A model generated the notes under the pieces. The model did not search any database and was not told where the DNA came from. It saw nothing but the letters and a program-made list of their open reading frames with translations. Below, piece by piece: positions 15,441 to 24,417 of a DNA stretch of 64,000 nt. Each line of letters starts with the position of its first letter. Position 1 is the first letter of the stretch. The position numbers and the translations under genes were made by a program. The stretch spans positions 1-64,000 of the forward strand of contig JAJNBG010000016.1 in the NCBI GenBank assembly GCA_021155905.1. Reading direction: 5' to 3'. The DNA comes from Bacteroidota bacterium. GTDB taxonomy: Bacteria > Bacteroidota > Bacteroidia > B-17B0 > Aurantibacillaceae.

Positions 15441-17534
15441 CTAATAGTTCAGCAAATCCTCAATGGCTTTCTCCACCTTGTCGGCATTTGGTAACATGGT
15501 TTTTTCAAGTATTGAGTTTAAAGGGATGGCGGGTAAATTTTCAGCGCCGATCACTCTAACCGGTGCATCCAGTTTTTTGAAACAATTCTCTGAAATACGC
15601 GCTGCAATACTTTGAGAAAATCCATTAAACACAGGCTCTTCGGTTAACACAATACACTTTCCATGTTTAGAAGCGCTTTCAAATATGGCCTGCTCATCCA
15701 CAGGTGCGATGGTTCTCAAGTCAATGATTTCCACCTGGCCTTCGAATTTTTTAGCCGCGCTCTTCGCCCAGTAAACACCCATACCGTATGTAATAACAGT
15801 TAAGGACTTCCCCTTTGAAATATTTTCTTCACTGGCTTCCTGAACAAGTCTTGCTTTCCCAAAAGGAACTACATAATCCTCATCCGGCTCAATGGTTTTA
15901 GCATCTTCTGTACCTTTAATTTTACTCCAGTACAAGCCTTTATGTTCCAGCATTATTACAGGATTCGGATCATAAAAGGCAGCTTTCATCAGTCCCTTCA
16001 GATCTGCTCCGGTACTTGGATAGGCAATTTTAATTCCTTTAATATTGGCCAATACACTTTCTACCGAACTGGAGTGATATGGTCCACCGCTGCCATAGGC
16101 ACCAATCGGCACGCGAATGATACAGCTCACCGGCCATTTTCCATTACTTAAATAACACGAACGACTCACTTCTGTAAATAATTGATTTAAACCCGGCCAG
16201 ATGTAGTCAGCAAACTGAACTTCCACAATTGGTTTCAATCCAACAGCGCTCATACCAACGGTACTGCCAATGATAAATGCTTCCTGGATCGGAGTATTGA
16301 ATACACGATCATCCCCAAATGTTTGTGCCAACGTAGCTGCTTCGCGGAATACTCCTCCTAATCGTTTTCCTACATCCTGTCCGTATAATAACGCTTCGGG
16401 ATGTTTTTCCATAATCTCGCGAATAGCAAATAAAGCGCTGTCCACCATAACGGTTTTCTCCTTACCGCTCGGTGTCCTGTTTCCTTTTTCTTCGGTGACA
16501 GGGGTCGGGGCAAAATCATGTAAAAATAAATCTTCCGGACGAGGATCTTCCTCTAATAAGGCTCTCTGGTATTCTGACTCCACAAAAGTAACCGCTTCTT
16601 CTTCCATTTTTTTTATTTCAGAAGCATCCACTCCTGCAATAATTAACTGGTTTCTTAAACGCGGCAATGGATCTCTTTTAGCAGCCTCTTCCAGGTCATG
16701 ACGATACCATTCCTTTCGTACTCCGGAGGTATGGTGGTTCAGCAACGGCACCTTAGCATGGATGAGCATTGGGCGGCGTTCCTTCCGGATAATTTCCAGG
16801 CATTCATTAACGGTATTAAAAGACGTTATAAAGTCTGTACCATCGATGGTTCTTGTTTCAAGTCCTTTAAATCCTTTGGCATATTCCGTAATATCCTGTG
16901 AACGGATCTCAGCAGCATGCGCCGATATATCCCATTCATTATCCTGCACTAAATACAGGATCGGTAATTTTTTTAAAGTAGCCATCTGGAAAGCCTCTGC
17001 CACTTCACCTTCTGTACAGCTGGCATCTCCCAGTGAGCAAACAGATACCGGATTCATTCCTCCAAAATCTTTTTGCATTTTATTTAATTCCAGATACTGC
17101 AATCCCATGGCAATTCCGGTCGTAGGAATCGCCTGCATTCCGGTTGCACTACTCTGGTGAGGAATTTTTGGCATGTCATCCCGTTTTAAACTCGGGTGTG
17201 AATAATATGTTCTTCCCCCTGAAAACGGATCGTTACGCTTGGCTAATAACTGCAACATCAATTCAAAGGGACTCATTCCAATAGCCAATAAAATACTGTC
17301 ATCGCGGTAATACGGACTCACAAAATCCTGGGGCAATAACTGAAGTCCCAATGCCAATTGGATAGCTTCATGTCCGCGCGATGTTGCATGTACATATTTT
17401 GCGGTAATTTCCTTATTGGCTTCATATAGCTCCGCCATACTTTTCGCAGTGCACATTAAAGTGTAAGCTTTTTTAAGCGTTTCAAGGGAGATTTTTTCTT
17501 TCACTGAAGTGGGTTCTAGTATTGTAGTGGCCAT
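15441..17534 (-). CDS. Fused alpha/beta 2-oxo acid dehydrogenase E1 component
   Basis: This 697-residue protein joins both halves of a thiamine-diphosphate E1 enzyme. The alpha part (about 1-330) has the ThDP/Mg motif starting at Gly169-Asp170 and ending at Asn199 (LVQDNEW). A linker rich in Pro and Thr leads to the beta part (about 360-697: ALLYGQDVGKRLGGVFREA, VEVQFADYIWPGLNQL, RVPIGAYGSGGPYHSSS). It should decarboxylate a 2-oxo acid, most likely a branched-chain one given similarity to Bacteroidota fused E1 proteins, and pass the acyl group to a lipoylated E2. No E2 or E3 gene is in the window. The fused form is common in this phylum. Confidence 0.9.
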   Translation of the reverse strand: MATTILEPTSVKEKISLETLKKAYTLMCTAKSMAELYEANKEITAKYVHATSRGHEAIQLALGLQLLPQDFVSPYYRDDSILLAIGMSPFELMLQLLAKRNDPFSGGRTYYSHPSLKRDDMPKIPHQSSATGMQAIPTTGIAMGLQYLELNKMQKDFGGMNPVSVCSLGDASCTEGEVAEAFQMATLKKLPILYLVQDNEWDISAHAAEIRSQDITEYAKGFKGLETRTIDGTDFITSFNTVNECLEIIRKERRPMLIHAKVPLLNHHTSGVRKEWYRHDLEEAAKRDPLPRLRNQLIIAGVDASEIKKMEEEAVTFVESEYQRALLEEDPRPEDLFLHDFAPTPVTEEKGNRTPSGKEKTVMVDSALFAIREIMEKHPEALLYGQDVGKRLGGVFREAATLAQTFGDDRVFNTPIQEAFIIGSTVGMSAVGLKPIVEVQFADYIWPGLNQLFTEVSRSCYLSNGKWPVSCIIRVPIGAYGSGGPYHSSSVESVLANIKGIKIAYPSTGADLKGLMKAAFYDPNPVIMLEHKGLYWSKIKGTEDAKTIEPDEDYVVPFGKARLVQEASEENISKGKSLTVITYGMGVYWAKSAAKKFEGQVEIIDLRTIAPVDEQAIFESASKHGKCIVLTEEPVFNGFSQSIAARISENCFKKLDAPVRVIGAENLPAIPLNSILEKTMLPNADKVEKAIEDLLNY

Positions 17535-17587
17535 GTTAAAAATGATGTGCTTAAGAGTATTAAATATATAAAATATACTTTATTCAG

Positions 17588-17619
17588 CATAAAAAAACGT
17601 CCCACAAAATGGGACGTTT
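17588..17619 (-). terminator. Intrinsic terminator after the PLP enzyme gene
   Basis: A perfect 10-bp stem AAACGTCCCA / TGGGACGTTT (17595-17619, 5-base loop) is followed on the minus strand by seven or more T residues. It lies about 40 bp after the stop of the gene at 17660-18958 and separates it from the E1 gene. Confidence 0.8.
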
Positions 17620-17659
17620 GTCTAATTTTTGAATAAATAACGGCTTTTTTATGCCGTTT

Positions 17660-18958
17660 TTATAGTTCCAAACCAGCATTTAACGCTTCGCTTAAGATAG
17701 AAAAGCCTTCTACACCGATGGATAACCGAACCAATGAATTGGTAATGCCACGTGCTTTCCTGTCTTCTTCAGGAATAACAGAATGGGTCATGCTTGCCGG
17801 GTGCTCAATGTAACTAATCACCGAACCTAAACTCACTGCCAATTCCATTGGTGTGTCGGGACGCGCAAAATAATTCATGAGTTTTACACCTGCTTCAAAA
17901 CCACCTTTCAGGTCAAATGAAATCATTCCTCCTCCATTCCTCATTTGCTTTTTGCATATGTCGTATTGAGGATGATTTGGTAAGCCCGGATACCAGACGT
18001 GATCAATTTTAGGGTGCTTTGATAAAAACTCTGCCACCTGTAAAGCGGTTTTACACTGGTGCTCCATTCGGACGCCCATTTCCTGTATTGTTAAGCTATT
18101 CAGCCAGCTGTCAAACGGAGAAGGGGTTGGACCGAAATCTTTATAAACAGGGTAAACTTCTTTACTAAAAAATTCATATGGACCCAACGCGGCACCGGCA
18201 ATGGAAGTGGAATGCCCGCTTACATATTTTGTCAAAGAATGAATCACTACATCGGCACCTAAACGAAATGGCTGTTGTAAATAAGGCGAACAAAATGTGT
18301 TGTCAACGATGAGCATAACTTCATGCGCTTCTGTAAATTTTGAAATCGCTTCAATATCACATAACTGTAAGGTAGGATTGTCGGGCGTTTCAATCAGTAC
18401 TGCACACACATGAGGATGTGCATTCAGTGTATCTTCAATGTTTTTAGGATCGGTGGCATCCACAAAATAAACATCAATACCAAAACGCTTATGAAAGAAA
18501 CGCATCAACGAATCGGTGCAGCCATAAACATTCCCCACAATGATCCCATCTCCTGGTTGAACAAATCCCAAAATTACCGTGGAGATAGCAGCCATGCCGG
18601 AAGAAAATACCAGTGAGGCAATCGTGGGTGTTTTCTCATCTGATTTTAGCGCGTTATCAATAATATGCTGACATTCCAGCTGAAATAGTACTTTTTCAAG
18701 ATATTCTGTATTTGGATTTCCCAAGCGTGTGTAAATCCGGGCGTAGGGCTTTTCGCCTGTCGGTGAATTACCAATAAAACGGGAAGCTCCATCCGCTACG
18801 TCTTTAAATTTAAATGTAGACTTTTGGTGAATGTTCGGTAATCCCGTTCCTGCACAGATGGCGTTAAACTTATCCGCATTTAATTGCTTTTCGGAAGCCT
18901 TAGCATATTTATGCTTGCGTTTCATCCATTCTTCCCACCAGTAAAACCTGCCTTTCAT
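17660..18958 (-). CDS. Trans-sulfuration family PLP enzyme (methionine gamma-lyase / cystathionine lyase type)
   Basis: This 432-residue protein belongs to the Cys/Met metabolism PLP-dependent family. The cofactor lysine is Lys244 in HSLTKYVSGHS. YGCTDSLMRFF around residue 145 and the acid in LIVDNTFCSPYLQQP (Asp219) are the usual PLP contacts, and YTRLGNPNTEYLE near residue 76 is the family's subunit-contact loop. Members cleave or form C-S bonds in methionine, cystathionine or homocysteine. The N-terminal extension of about 40 residues is longer than in E. coli MetB/MetC. I cannot choose firmly between methionine gamma-lyase and cystathionine lyase. It is followed by its own terminator, so transcription is probably separate from the E1 gene. 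Confidence 0.85.
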   Translation of the reverse strand: MKGRFYWWEEWMKRKHKYAKASEKQLNADKFNAICAGTGLPNIHQKSTFKFKDVADGASRFIGNSPTGEKPYARIYTRLGNPNTEYLEKVLFQLECQHIIDNALKSDEKTPTIASLVFSSGMAAISTVILGFVQPGDGIIVGNVYGCTDSLMRFFHKRFGIDVYFVDATDPKNIEDTLNAHPHVCAVLIETPDNPTLQLCDIEAISKFTEAHEVMLIVDNTFCSPYLQQPFRLGADVVIHSLTKYVSGHSTSIAGAALGPYEFFSKEVYPVYKDFGPTPSPFDSWLNSLTIQEMGVRMEHQCKTALQVAEFLSKHPKIDHVWYPGLPNHPQYDICKKQMRNGGGMISFDLKGGFEAGVKLMNYFARPDTPMELAVSLGSVISYIEHPASMTHSVIPEEDRKARGITNSLVRLSIGVEGFSILSEALNAGLEL

Positions 18959-19035
18959 TTTTGTTGTATTAAAAATTTAGACTAATATACTGCTATTTCA
19001 GAGCGGAAAATATGACTTTAGTTACATGATTCTTT

Positions 19036-19434
19036 TCATTTAATCAGTACCCCTTTTTTGTTGATGATGGGAATAGTTACATAGTTCGATTCCACGATCG
19101 TTTCCGGAAGGAAAATAAACTGTTTATCAAAAAGCTGCCCGTTCAACGAGAAACTCACCCAATATTCATTGCTTAAACCAAATACTTCTTTCTGAATCGG
19201 TTCTATCTGTATATAATCATGTTGTTTAATCACTTCGAAAAAATGACGTAAGGTGCTGGTCTTTTTTTTCTCTTCATTAATTACGCCATAGCCGGTAGAC
19301 GTCACCAGGACGTTCGTAATATCAGCAAATTTCAAATTAATCAGGTACACGGCATATTCATCCAGCCCGGGATGTTCCTGAACCACCGCAACCGCTACAT
19401 CTTCAACTTCCGGGAATATAATATCTTTTATCAT
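19036..19434 (-). CDS. Conserved hypothetical protein
   Basis: A 132-residue soluble protein without signal peptide or membrane segment. It is Val/Ile-rich with predicted alternating strands (VEDVAVAVVQE, AVYLINLKFADITNVLVTSTGYG) and contains no catalytic motif I can name. Its gene lies 63 bp downstream of tyrS on the same strand and 77 bp upstream of the PLP enzyme gene, so it could be co-transcribed with tyrS. The start ATG at 19434 is the only reasonable one. Confidence 0.7.
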   Translation of the reverse strand: MIKDIIFPEVEDVAVAVVQEHPGLDEYAVYLINLKFADITNVLVTSTGYGVINEEKKKTSTLRHFFEVIKQHDYIQIEPIQKEVFGLSNEYWVSFSLNGQLFDKQFIFLPETIVESNYVTIPIINKKGVLIK

Positions 19435-19497
19435 TATTTATTTCATTGTGGAGAGGCAGATAACTGTCCTCCCCTACTCCCTCCAAAGGGGGATATT

Positions 19498-20784
19498 TTA
19501 AATCAGCTTAATTAAATAATTTTCCTTTTTTCCTTTGCTTACTAATAAATACCTGCCGCTTGTAAATGCATCGGTATTCAACACAGCATTCACATCCGTT
19601 GCTTTTGTTTTATTAATACTTACGGCATTTCCGGTGACCATTTTACGTGCCTCTGTTTTGCTTGGAAATACAGTTGCCTTGTCCACTAAAAGATCAACCA
19701 GGTTTATTCCATTGGCTACATCGGTTTTATTCACTTCAAAGGTATCAATACCGCCCAACATTTTTTCAAAAGCATCCGCATTTAAACCGGCAACATCTTC
19801 CGCTTTGGATTTAAATAAAAATTCAGCGGTTTCAATGGCCTGCAAATAATCAGCTTCATTATGCACACGAATGGTTATTTCTTTAGCTAATGCTTTTTGC
19901 AAATGACGTTCGTGCGGAGCAGCCGCATGCTTTACTTCCAGATCTTCGATCTCGGATTTAGAAAGTAACGTAAAGATCCGTACATATGTCTTAGCATCGT
20001 CATCGCTTACATTCAACCAGAACTGATAAAACTTATAAGGAGATGTTTTATCGCGATCCAACCAGATATTACCACCTTCTGACTTTCCGAATTTTGTGCC
20101 ATCCGATTTTTTGATCAGCTGAGTTGTCAGCGCAAACGCTTCGCCGCTTGCTTTACGTCGGATAAATTCCGTACCGGTGGTAATATTTCCCCATTGGTCA
20201 GAACCACCCATCTGAACTTTACAATTCTTCTCTTTCCATAAATGGTAAAAGTCATAACCCTGGATCAACTGGTAACTAAACTCTGTAAACGACATTCCGG
20301 AATCACCATTGATGCGGTTCTTCACCGAATCTTTAGCCATCATATAGTTCACAGTAATATGTTTGCCGGCATCACGGATAAAATCGAGAAAAGAATAATT
20401 TTTAAACCAATCGTAATTATTTACTAACTCCGCGCCATTCGGCGTATCGTTGAAATCCAAAAATTTCTGCAGTTGATTTTTAATGCCTTCCACATTTTTA
20501 TTTAATGTTTCAGTATCCAGTAAATTCCTCTCGGCCGATTTTCCGCTTGGGTCACCCACCATACCGGTAGCACCGCCCACCAAGGCCAGAGGTTTGTGGC
20601 CTGCCAGTTGAAAACGCAACAGGGTCATAATTTGTGCGAGACTCCCAACGTGTAAACTATCTGCTGTTGGATCAAAACCAATATAACCGGTAACGACCTC
20701 CTTGTTTAATAATTCCTCTGTACCCGGCATTACATCATGCAGAATACCGCGCCACTTTAATTCTTCAATAAAATTTGTTTTCAT
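19498..20784 (-). CDS. tyrS: Tyrosyl-tRNA synthetase
   Basis: This 428-residue class I synthetase charges tRNA-Tyr with tyrosine. The HIGH-type motif is HVGS at residues 45-48 ([14 protein letters not shown]). The tyrosine-binding region ([27 protein letters not shown]) follows, and the KMSKS loop is present as KFGKSEG near residue 230. The C-terminal S4-like RNA-binding domain (about 360-428, [16 protein letters not shown]) is complete. Length is normal for the bacterial TyrS family. It is the first gene of a short minus-strand run with the hypothetical gene downstream. Confidence 0.97.
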   Translation of the reverse strand: MKTNFIEELKWRGILHDVMPGTEELLNKEVVTGYIGFDPTADSLHVGSLAQIMTLLRFQLAGHKPLALVGGATGMVGDPSGKSAERNLLDTETLNKNVEGIKNQLQKFLDFNDTPNGAELVNNYDWFKNYSFLDFIRDAGKHITVNYMMAKDSVKNRINGDSGMSFTEFSYQLIQGYDFYHLWKEKNCKVQMGGSDQWGNITTGTEFIRRKASGEAFALTTQLIKKSDGTKFGKSEGGNIWLDRDKTSPYKFYQFWLNVSDDDAKTYVRIFTLLSKSEIEDLEVKHAAAPHERHLQKALAKEITIRVHNEADYLQAIETAEFLFKSKAEDVAGLNADAFEKMLGGIDTFEVNKTDVANGINLVDLLVDKATVFPSKTEARKMVTGNAVSINKTKATDVNAVLNTDAFTSGRYLLVSKGKKENYLIKLI

Positions 20785-20898
20785 GCAGGTATTTATTCTT
20801 AAAATAATTGCGGGAGTGATCCAAACTGATCATTTTGCCTGCAAAAATCGAATATCAAAAATAGAAATAATTGTTGAGGAAATTTGCAACCTTCTTAA

Positions 20899-20930
20899 TT
20901 TGTTTTACAAGGAGAATGGCATTACATTTA
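20899..20930 (+). promoter_or_regulatory. Bacteroidota promoter for the lipoprotein gene
   Basis: TTTG at 20899-20902, 20-bp spacer, TACATTTA at 20923-20930 (seven of eight matches to TAnnTTTG counting the free positions), about 30 bp before the ATG at 20960. Confidence 0.5.
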
Positions 20931-20959
20931 TTTTATGAATATTTAAAAATTGATCTTCT

Positions 20960-21706
20960 ATGAAAAAAAGTATTTGCCTTTCACTGTTCTTTTCTTGCAT
21001 AATCCTTGCATCCTGTAGAAAAGAATCCCAACCTGTTTCCCCGTCTGTTCCTGATAATACTGAAGATCCTGTAACGCCCGGATATGATGGCGAAGTATAC
21101 ACGTTTAAAGAAGTGTACCTCGATAATGCAGGATGGCCGGTTTATAATGTCCATTCTGCTATTTTTTACGCAACAACTGTTACATCTCCAAGCGTTACAT
21201 TGGCATCTGTTAATGCGGGTACAGTGAATATCAACGGAACGGTTTTGAAAAAATCTACTTCACTAGTGGGTCCTTATTACATAGATACGACCAATTCTGT
21301 TTCGAGCACAAATTACCTGATTTACGTTTCGGGCTCAAGCCAGTTTCCTGCCGGTACACTTCAATACGGACAAAACTATCCGACTTTTAATGATACCGCA
21401 TTGATTCCCCAAACGGTACAACTGAGTACAGGTCTATCTATTCAATTCAATAACTGCCTGAATACAGATAGCGTATTTTTCAGTATAGATGATAATAACG
21501 GAGGTATTGTAGAAAAAAAATATGCCGTGGCAAACAACCAGGTTCATCTAATAATAAGCCCCGCAGAACTAAGCACGTTTACTCAAACCTCCAATGGTAT
21601 CATTCGTGTGGATGTCGCTAAAATGACTACAACACCGGTTGGTGCAAAAAAATACCTGGTGACTCTTGAGAAAAGGTACAATAAACTGAACGTGCAATTT
21701 AACTAG
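20960..21706 (+). CDS. Hypothetical lipoprotein
   Basis: The 248-residue protein starts with a lipoprotein signal peptide ending in LASC, so Cys19 should be lipidated and the protein anchored in the envelope. A short Ser/Pro-rich linker (SQPVSPSVPDNTEDPVTPG) follows. The rest is beta-rich with Thr and Val repeats and no motif I can name. It reads convergently into the alpha/beta hydrolase gene, overlapping its end by 8 bp. A good promoter lies just upstream. Confidence 0.75.
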   Translation: MKKSICLSLFFSCIILASCRKESQPVSPSVPDNTEDPVTPGYDGEVYTFKEVYLDNAGWPVYNVHSAIFYATTVTSPSVTLASVNAGTVNINGTVLKKSTSLVGPYYIDTTNSVSSTNYLIYVSGSSQFPAGTLQYGQNYPTFNDTALIPQTVQLSTGLSIQFNNCLNTDSVFFSIDDNNGGIVEKKYAVANNQVHLIISPAELSTFTQTSNGIIRVDVAKMTTTPVGAKKYLVTLEKRYNKLNVQFN

Positions 21707-22502
21707 CCTTAATAAAGTCTTTCATCAATTTACACATGGCGGGTACTGACTCCAGATTTAACGTATGGCCCGCATGCGGAATAACTTTAAACTCACAACC
21801 CGGAATGGCCTTAGCCACCTCATCGGCCATGTGCACCGGCAATAACAAATCTTTTTCGCCCTGGATCACGATCGTGGAAACAGAGATCTTTTTCAGCTCG
21901 GGCCTGTAATCTACTCGTTCCTTGGTCGCCCGCATTAATTTAAACAAGGCTTGTTTATCTTCATTAGCTTCCTGTCGAGCGGCCTTCATCATTTCAATCG
22001 GAATCAGTGGATTCAGGAAATAATTTTCGCTCAGCACGCTTGGCAACATAATATCCAGCATCAAGCCATAACCTCCAAATTCCAGTGCTCTCCACCACGA
22101 TAATTCAATGGCATCGTAGTAAGGTGTTTTATGCGCAAAGGTGGAGATCAGGATTAATTTTGAGATCCGGTTACCGTGATTGATGGCTAAATGCTGCGCC
22201 ACCAAACTACCATAAGAAAGGCCGGCAATGATTGCCTTATCAATTTTCAGAAAATCAAGTACACTGATCACGTCCCGCGCATGCACGTCAAACGTCCGCC
22301 ATTCACCCAACTTATCGCTCTGGCCCTGGAAAATAAAATCAATCAAAATAATTTTATACTCTTCTTTAAAATGAGGAGTCGTTAATATCCAGGATGCGGT
22401 GGATTGTGATAATCCATTTAAAAAGACAATCGTCTCTTTCGCTTGTTGATTACCTTGTATTTCAAAGTAGATGTTTAAGTTGTCGGTGGTTTTACAAAAC
22501 AT
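21699..22502 (-). CDS. Alpha/beta-fold hydrolase
   Basis: This 267-residue protein has the standard alpha/beta hydrolase pattern: oxyanion region VFLNGLSQSTASW, nucleophile elbow GLSYGS with Ser96, acid in VIQGEKDLLLPV (about residue 217) and His in PHAGHTLNLES (about 246). The cap region lies at about 125-195. No signal peptide, so cytoplasmic. The substrate is not predictable; relatives act on esters, epoxides, haloalkanes or enol-lactones. It is transcribed toward the convergent lipoprotein gene. Confidence 0.85.
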   Translation of the reverse strand: MFCKTTDNLNIYFEIQGNQQAKETIVFLNGLSQSTASWILTTPHFKEEYKIILIDFIFQGQSDKLGEWRTFDVHARDVISVLDFLKIDKAIIAGLSYGSLVAQHLAINHGNRISKLILISTFAHKTPYYDAIELSWWRALEFGGYGLMLDIMLPSVLSENYFLNPLIPIEMMKAARQEANEDKQALFKLMRATKERVDYRPELKKISVSTIVIQGEKDLLLPVHMADEVAKAIPGCEFKVIPHAGHTLNLESVPAMCKLMKDFIKAS

Positions 22503-22605
22503 AGTATGAAAATTATTTTTTTTAACATTATCACTACCCTCAACCTGGCACTTTTTGTCAGCTGGAAATTAATTCAGAGTTCAATAGCCAAAGTACAAAA
22601 CCAAG

Positions 22606-22640
22606 ATGCTGAATCATCCCGATAGCTATTCATGGTCAGC
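22606..22640. repeat. REP-like element in the gap before the carboxypeptidase gene
   Basis: CCCGATAGCTAT at 22618-22629 is part of the same 16-bp palindrome found in repeat copy E (3665-3680). Here it lies inside a loop closed by ATGCTGA (left) and TCAGCAT (right). I see no gene in the 159-bp gap 22503-22661. Confidence 0.4.
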
Positions 22641-22661
22641 ATGACTTGTATATCTTGATTT

Positions 22662-23555
22662 CTACAAAAACTTCAAGACCCCTTTTTCATCTTCGACTTT
22701 CAGTTCCACTTCTTTTCCAAAGTAGATTGCCAGGTTGCGATCAATATGTCCTGCGGGGAAATCAAAACATACCGGGTAATTATACTCCTTCACAGCATCT
22801 AAGATAATATCTTCCGGGAACTTTCCAAAAGGAATCGCATTATCCTTCATATCGGTCATGCCCCCAACAATTAGTCCATTTAGATTCTTTAATTTACCGG
22901 AGAGCTTTAATTGCATCATCATGCGATCGATGTGGTAAAGATACTCATCGAGATCTTCAATGAATAAAATTTTTCCTTTGGTGTCAATATCGTATGGCGT
23001 TCCTGATAAAGAATACAGTAAAGACAAATTCCCTCCTATCAACTGCCCTTTAGCCATTCCTTCCCTGTTAGAATAATTCTCTTCGGTTGCAATTTCTTTC
23101 AGATTTCCCAGCAAAGCATCCATCATGCTTTGGGTAGCCTCCGTGTTCTTCGTAAAATTCAGGGGCATAGTGGCATGCAGGGTGGCCACTCCGATATTGT
23201 GTATTGCGTTGTGAAATACAGTCACATCGCTATAGCCCACCATCCATTTAGGATGTTTTTTAAATTCTGTGAAGCTAATCTGTTCCAAAACTCTTACAGA
23301 CCCGTAGCCGCCCCTGGCTATAATGATGGCTTTAATTTCCGGATCATTTAAGGCCCATTGCAAATCTTCGGTCCGTTGAGTATCTGTTCCCGCATATTGG
23401 TTACTTGATTCAAATAAGTTTTTGCCTAATGAAACCAAAAGGCCGTAACTTTCAAAAAAAGCTACGGCCGGTTGAATTTCCTCTTTACTTACTTTACGGG
23501 CTGTAGCAATGATAGCGACACGATCCCCTTTTTTTAGATAAGAAGGTACAATCAT
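22662..23555 (-). CDS. LD-carboxypeptidase (muramoyltetrapeptide carboxypeptidase, S66 family)
   Basis: The 297-residue protein belongs to peptidase family S66, which removes the terminal D-alanine from the murein tetrapeptide during peptidoglycan recycling. Features are the N-terminal strand LKKGDRVAIIATARKV, the nucleophile region IIARGGYGSVRVLEQI (Ser at about residue 107), GGNLSLLYSLSGTPYDID, and the acid-bearing ILFIEDLDEYLYHIDRMM. FDFPAGHIDRN near the end supplies the catalytic His. There is no signal peptide, consistent with the cytoplasmic recycling enzyme. Its start codon overlaps the last base of the HNH gene's stop, so the two are probably translated from one message. Confidence 0.92.
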   Translation of the reverse strand: MIVPSYLKKGDRVAIIATARKVSKEEIQPAVAFFESYGLLVSLGKNLFESSNQYAGTDTQRTEDLQWALNDPEIKAIIIARGGYGSVRVLEQISFTEFKKHPKWMVGYSDVTVFHNAIHNIGVATLHATMPLNFTKNTEATQSMMDALLGNLKEIATEENYSNREGMAKGQLIGGNLSLLYSLSGTPYDIDTKGKILFIEDLDEYLYHIDRMMMQLKLSGKLKNLNGLIVGGMTDMKDNAIPFGKFPEDIILDAVKEYNYPVCFDFPAGHIDRNLAIYFGKEVELKVEDEKGVLKFL

Positions 23556-24340
23556 TATTTTTTCTTTTTCGTCACAACAGGTCTTTTCGCGACTACTTTT
23601 TTAGCAACTACCTTCTTTGCCGGTGCGGCTTTTTTTGGAGCTGCCTTTTTTACGGTTTTCTTCGCCGCTTTTTTTGGTGCCGACTTTTTAGAAGCTGCAG
23701 CTTTTGCCCTGGCATCCGCCTTTGCATGAAATTCAATATTTTTCAATTGTGCTTTGTACTTTGGAAAAACAGGCTCACCTTCAACGTGCACATGAAACCA
23801 CAACTCACCGCTTTTTATTCGGTACAGGTTCATTTCGGCAATACCATATTTAGCAGCCAATTGTTTAAAGGTCAGTTTACGTTTCGGGTTCCAGATTTCC
23901 GTTTTAAGCTGCGTAACTTTTTTCTCATTCAATTTTTTCGAAGTAGCGCCGGTATAAACTTTACGGGCAGCAGCCGCTAAAACAAAAGGACTTTTTTTAC
24001 TGTGTTCTACCTGTTCCTGCTTGGTGGCCCATTTTAAGTTAGAAGGGTCATTATTGGCTTTATTATGATCCAGGTGCAATACGTATTTATATTTTGGGCT
24101 TGGTTTCTTTAGAAAACTATAAGCTACGGCATGATGTGTAAACAAAGCTTTTGTTTTATCTTTCACATGTATGGTTACCATGGGAAAACCGCCATTCAAA
24201 TGCTGCTTCAGGATATACTTTTCTTCCATACTCTTGTCATACGACGCTAAACGGGCTTTAGAAGACACGGCATACTTTTTACTTGTTGCATCTTTGATAT
24301 GAGTCACCGGTTTCCATATTTCTTTGTCATTTACTGCCAT
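23555..24340 (-). CDS. NUMOD4/HNH nuclease-like protein with histone-H1-like Lys/Ala tail
   Basis: The 261-residue protein starts with a NUMOD4-like module (EIWKPVTHIKDATSKKYAVS), then an HNH motif (VLHLDHNKANNDPSNLKWATKQEQ, about residues 82-105). A possible helix-turn-helix follows (LTFKQLAAKYGIAEMNLYRIKSGE, about 155-178). The last 60 residues are an AAxKK-type tail with almost only Lys, Ala, Val and Pro, ending in KKKK. Homing-type HNH proteins are usually free-standing mobile nucleases; here the gene sits between core genes with no intron. The basic tail should bind nucleic acid. It may be a chromosomal DNA-binding protein derived from such nucleases; activity is not shown. Confidence 0.75.
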   Translation of the reverse strand: MAVNDKEIWKPVTHIKDATSKKYAVSSKARLASYDKSMEEKYILKQHLNGGFPMVTIHVKDKTKALFTHHAVAYSFLKKPSPKYKYVLHLDHNKANNDPSNLKWATKQEQVEHSKKSPFVLAAAARKVYTGATSKKLNEKKVTQLKTEIWNPKRKLTFKQLAAKYGIAEMNLYRIKSGELWFHVHVEGEPVFPKYKAQLKNIEFHAKADARAKAAASKKSAPKKAAKKTVKKAAPKKAAPAKKVVAKKVVAKRPVVTKKKK

Positions 24341-24417
24341 AGGATTTGATTTTTAATGAATAAAGTTTATGTTATCTTTACGCAATTTTACAACATTTTA
24401 GTTATTTAATAAACACT

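Noticed and set aside
17639-17658. Second hairpin just after the PLP enzyme stop
   Set aside because: The stem is only 6 bp (AACGGC/GCCGTT) and has no clear T-run on the minus strand; the stronger hairpin at 17595-17619 is the terminator.
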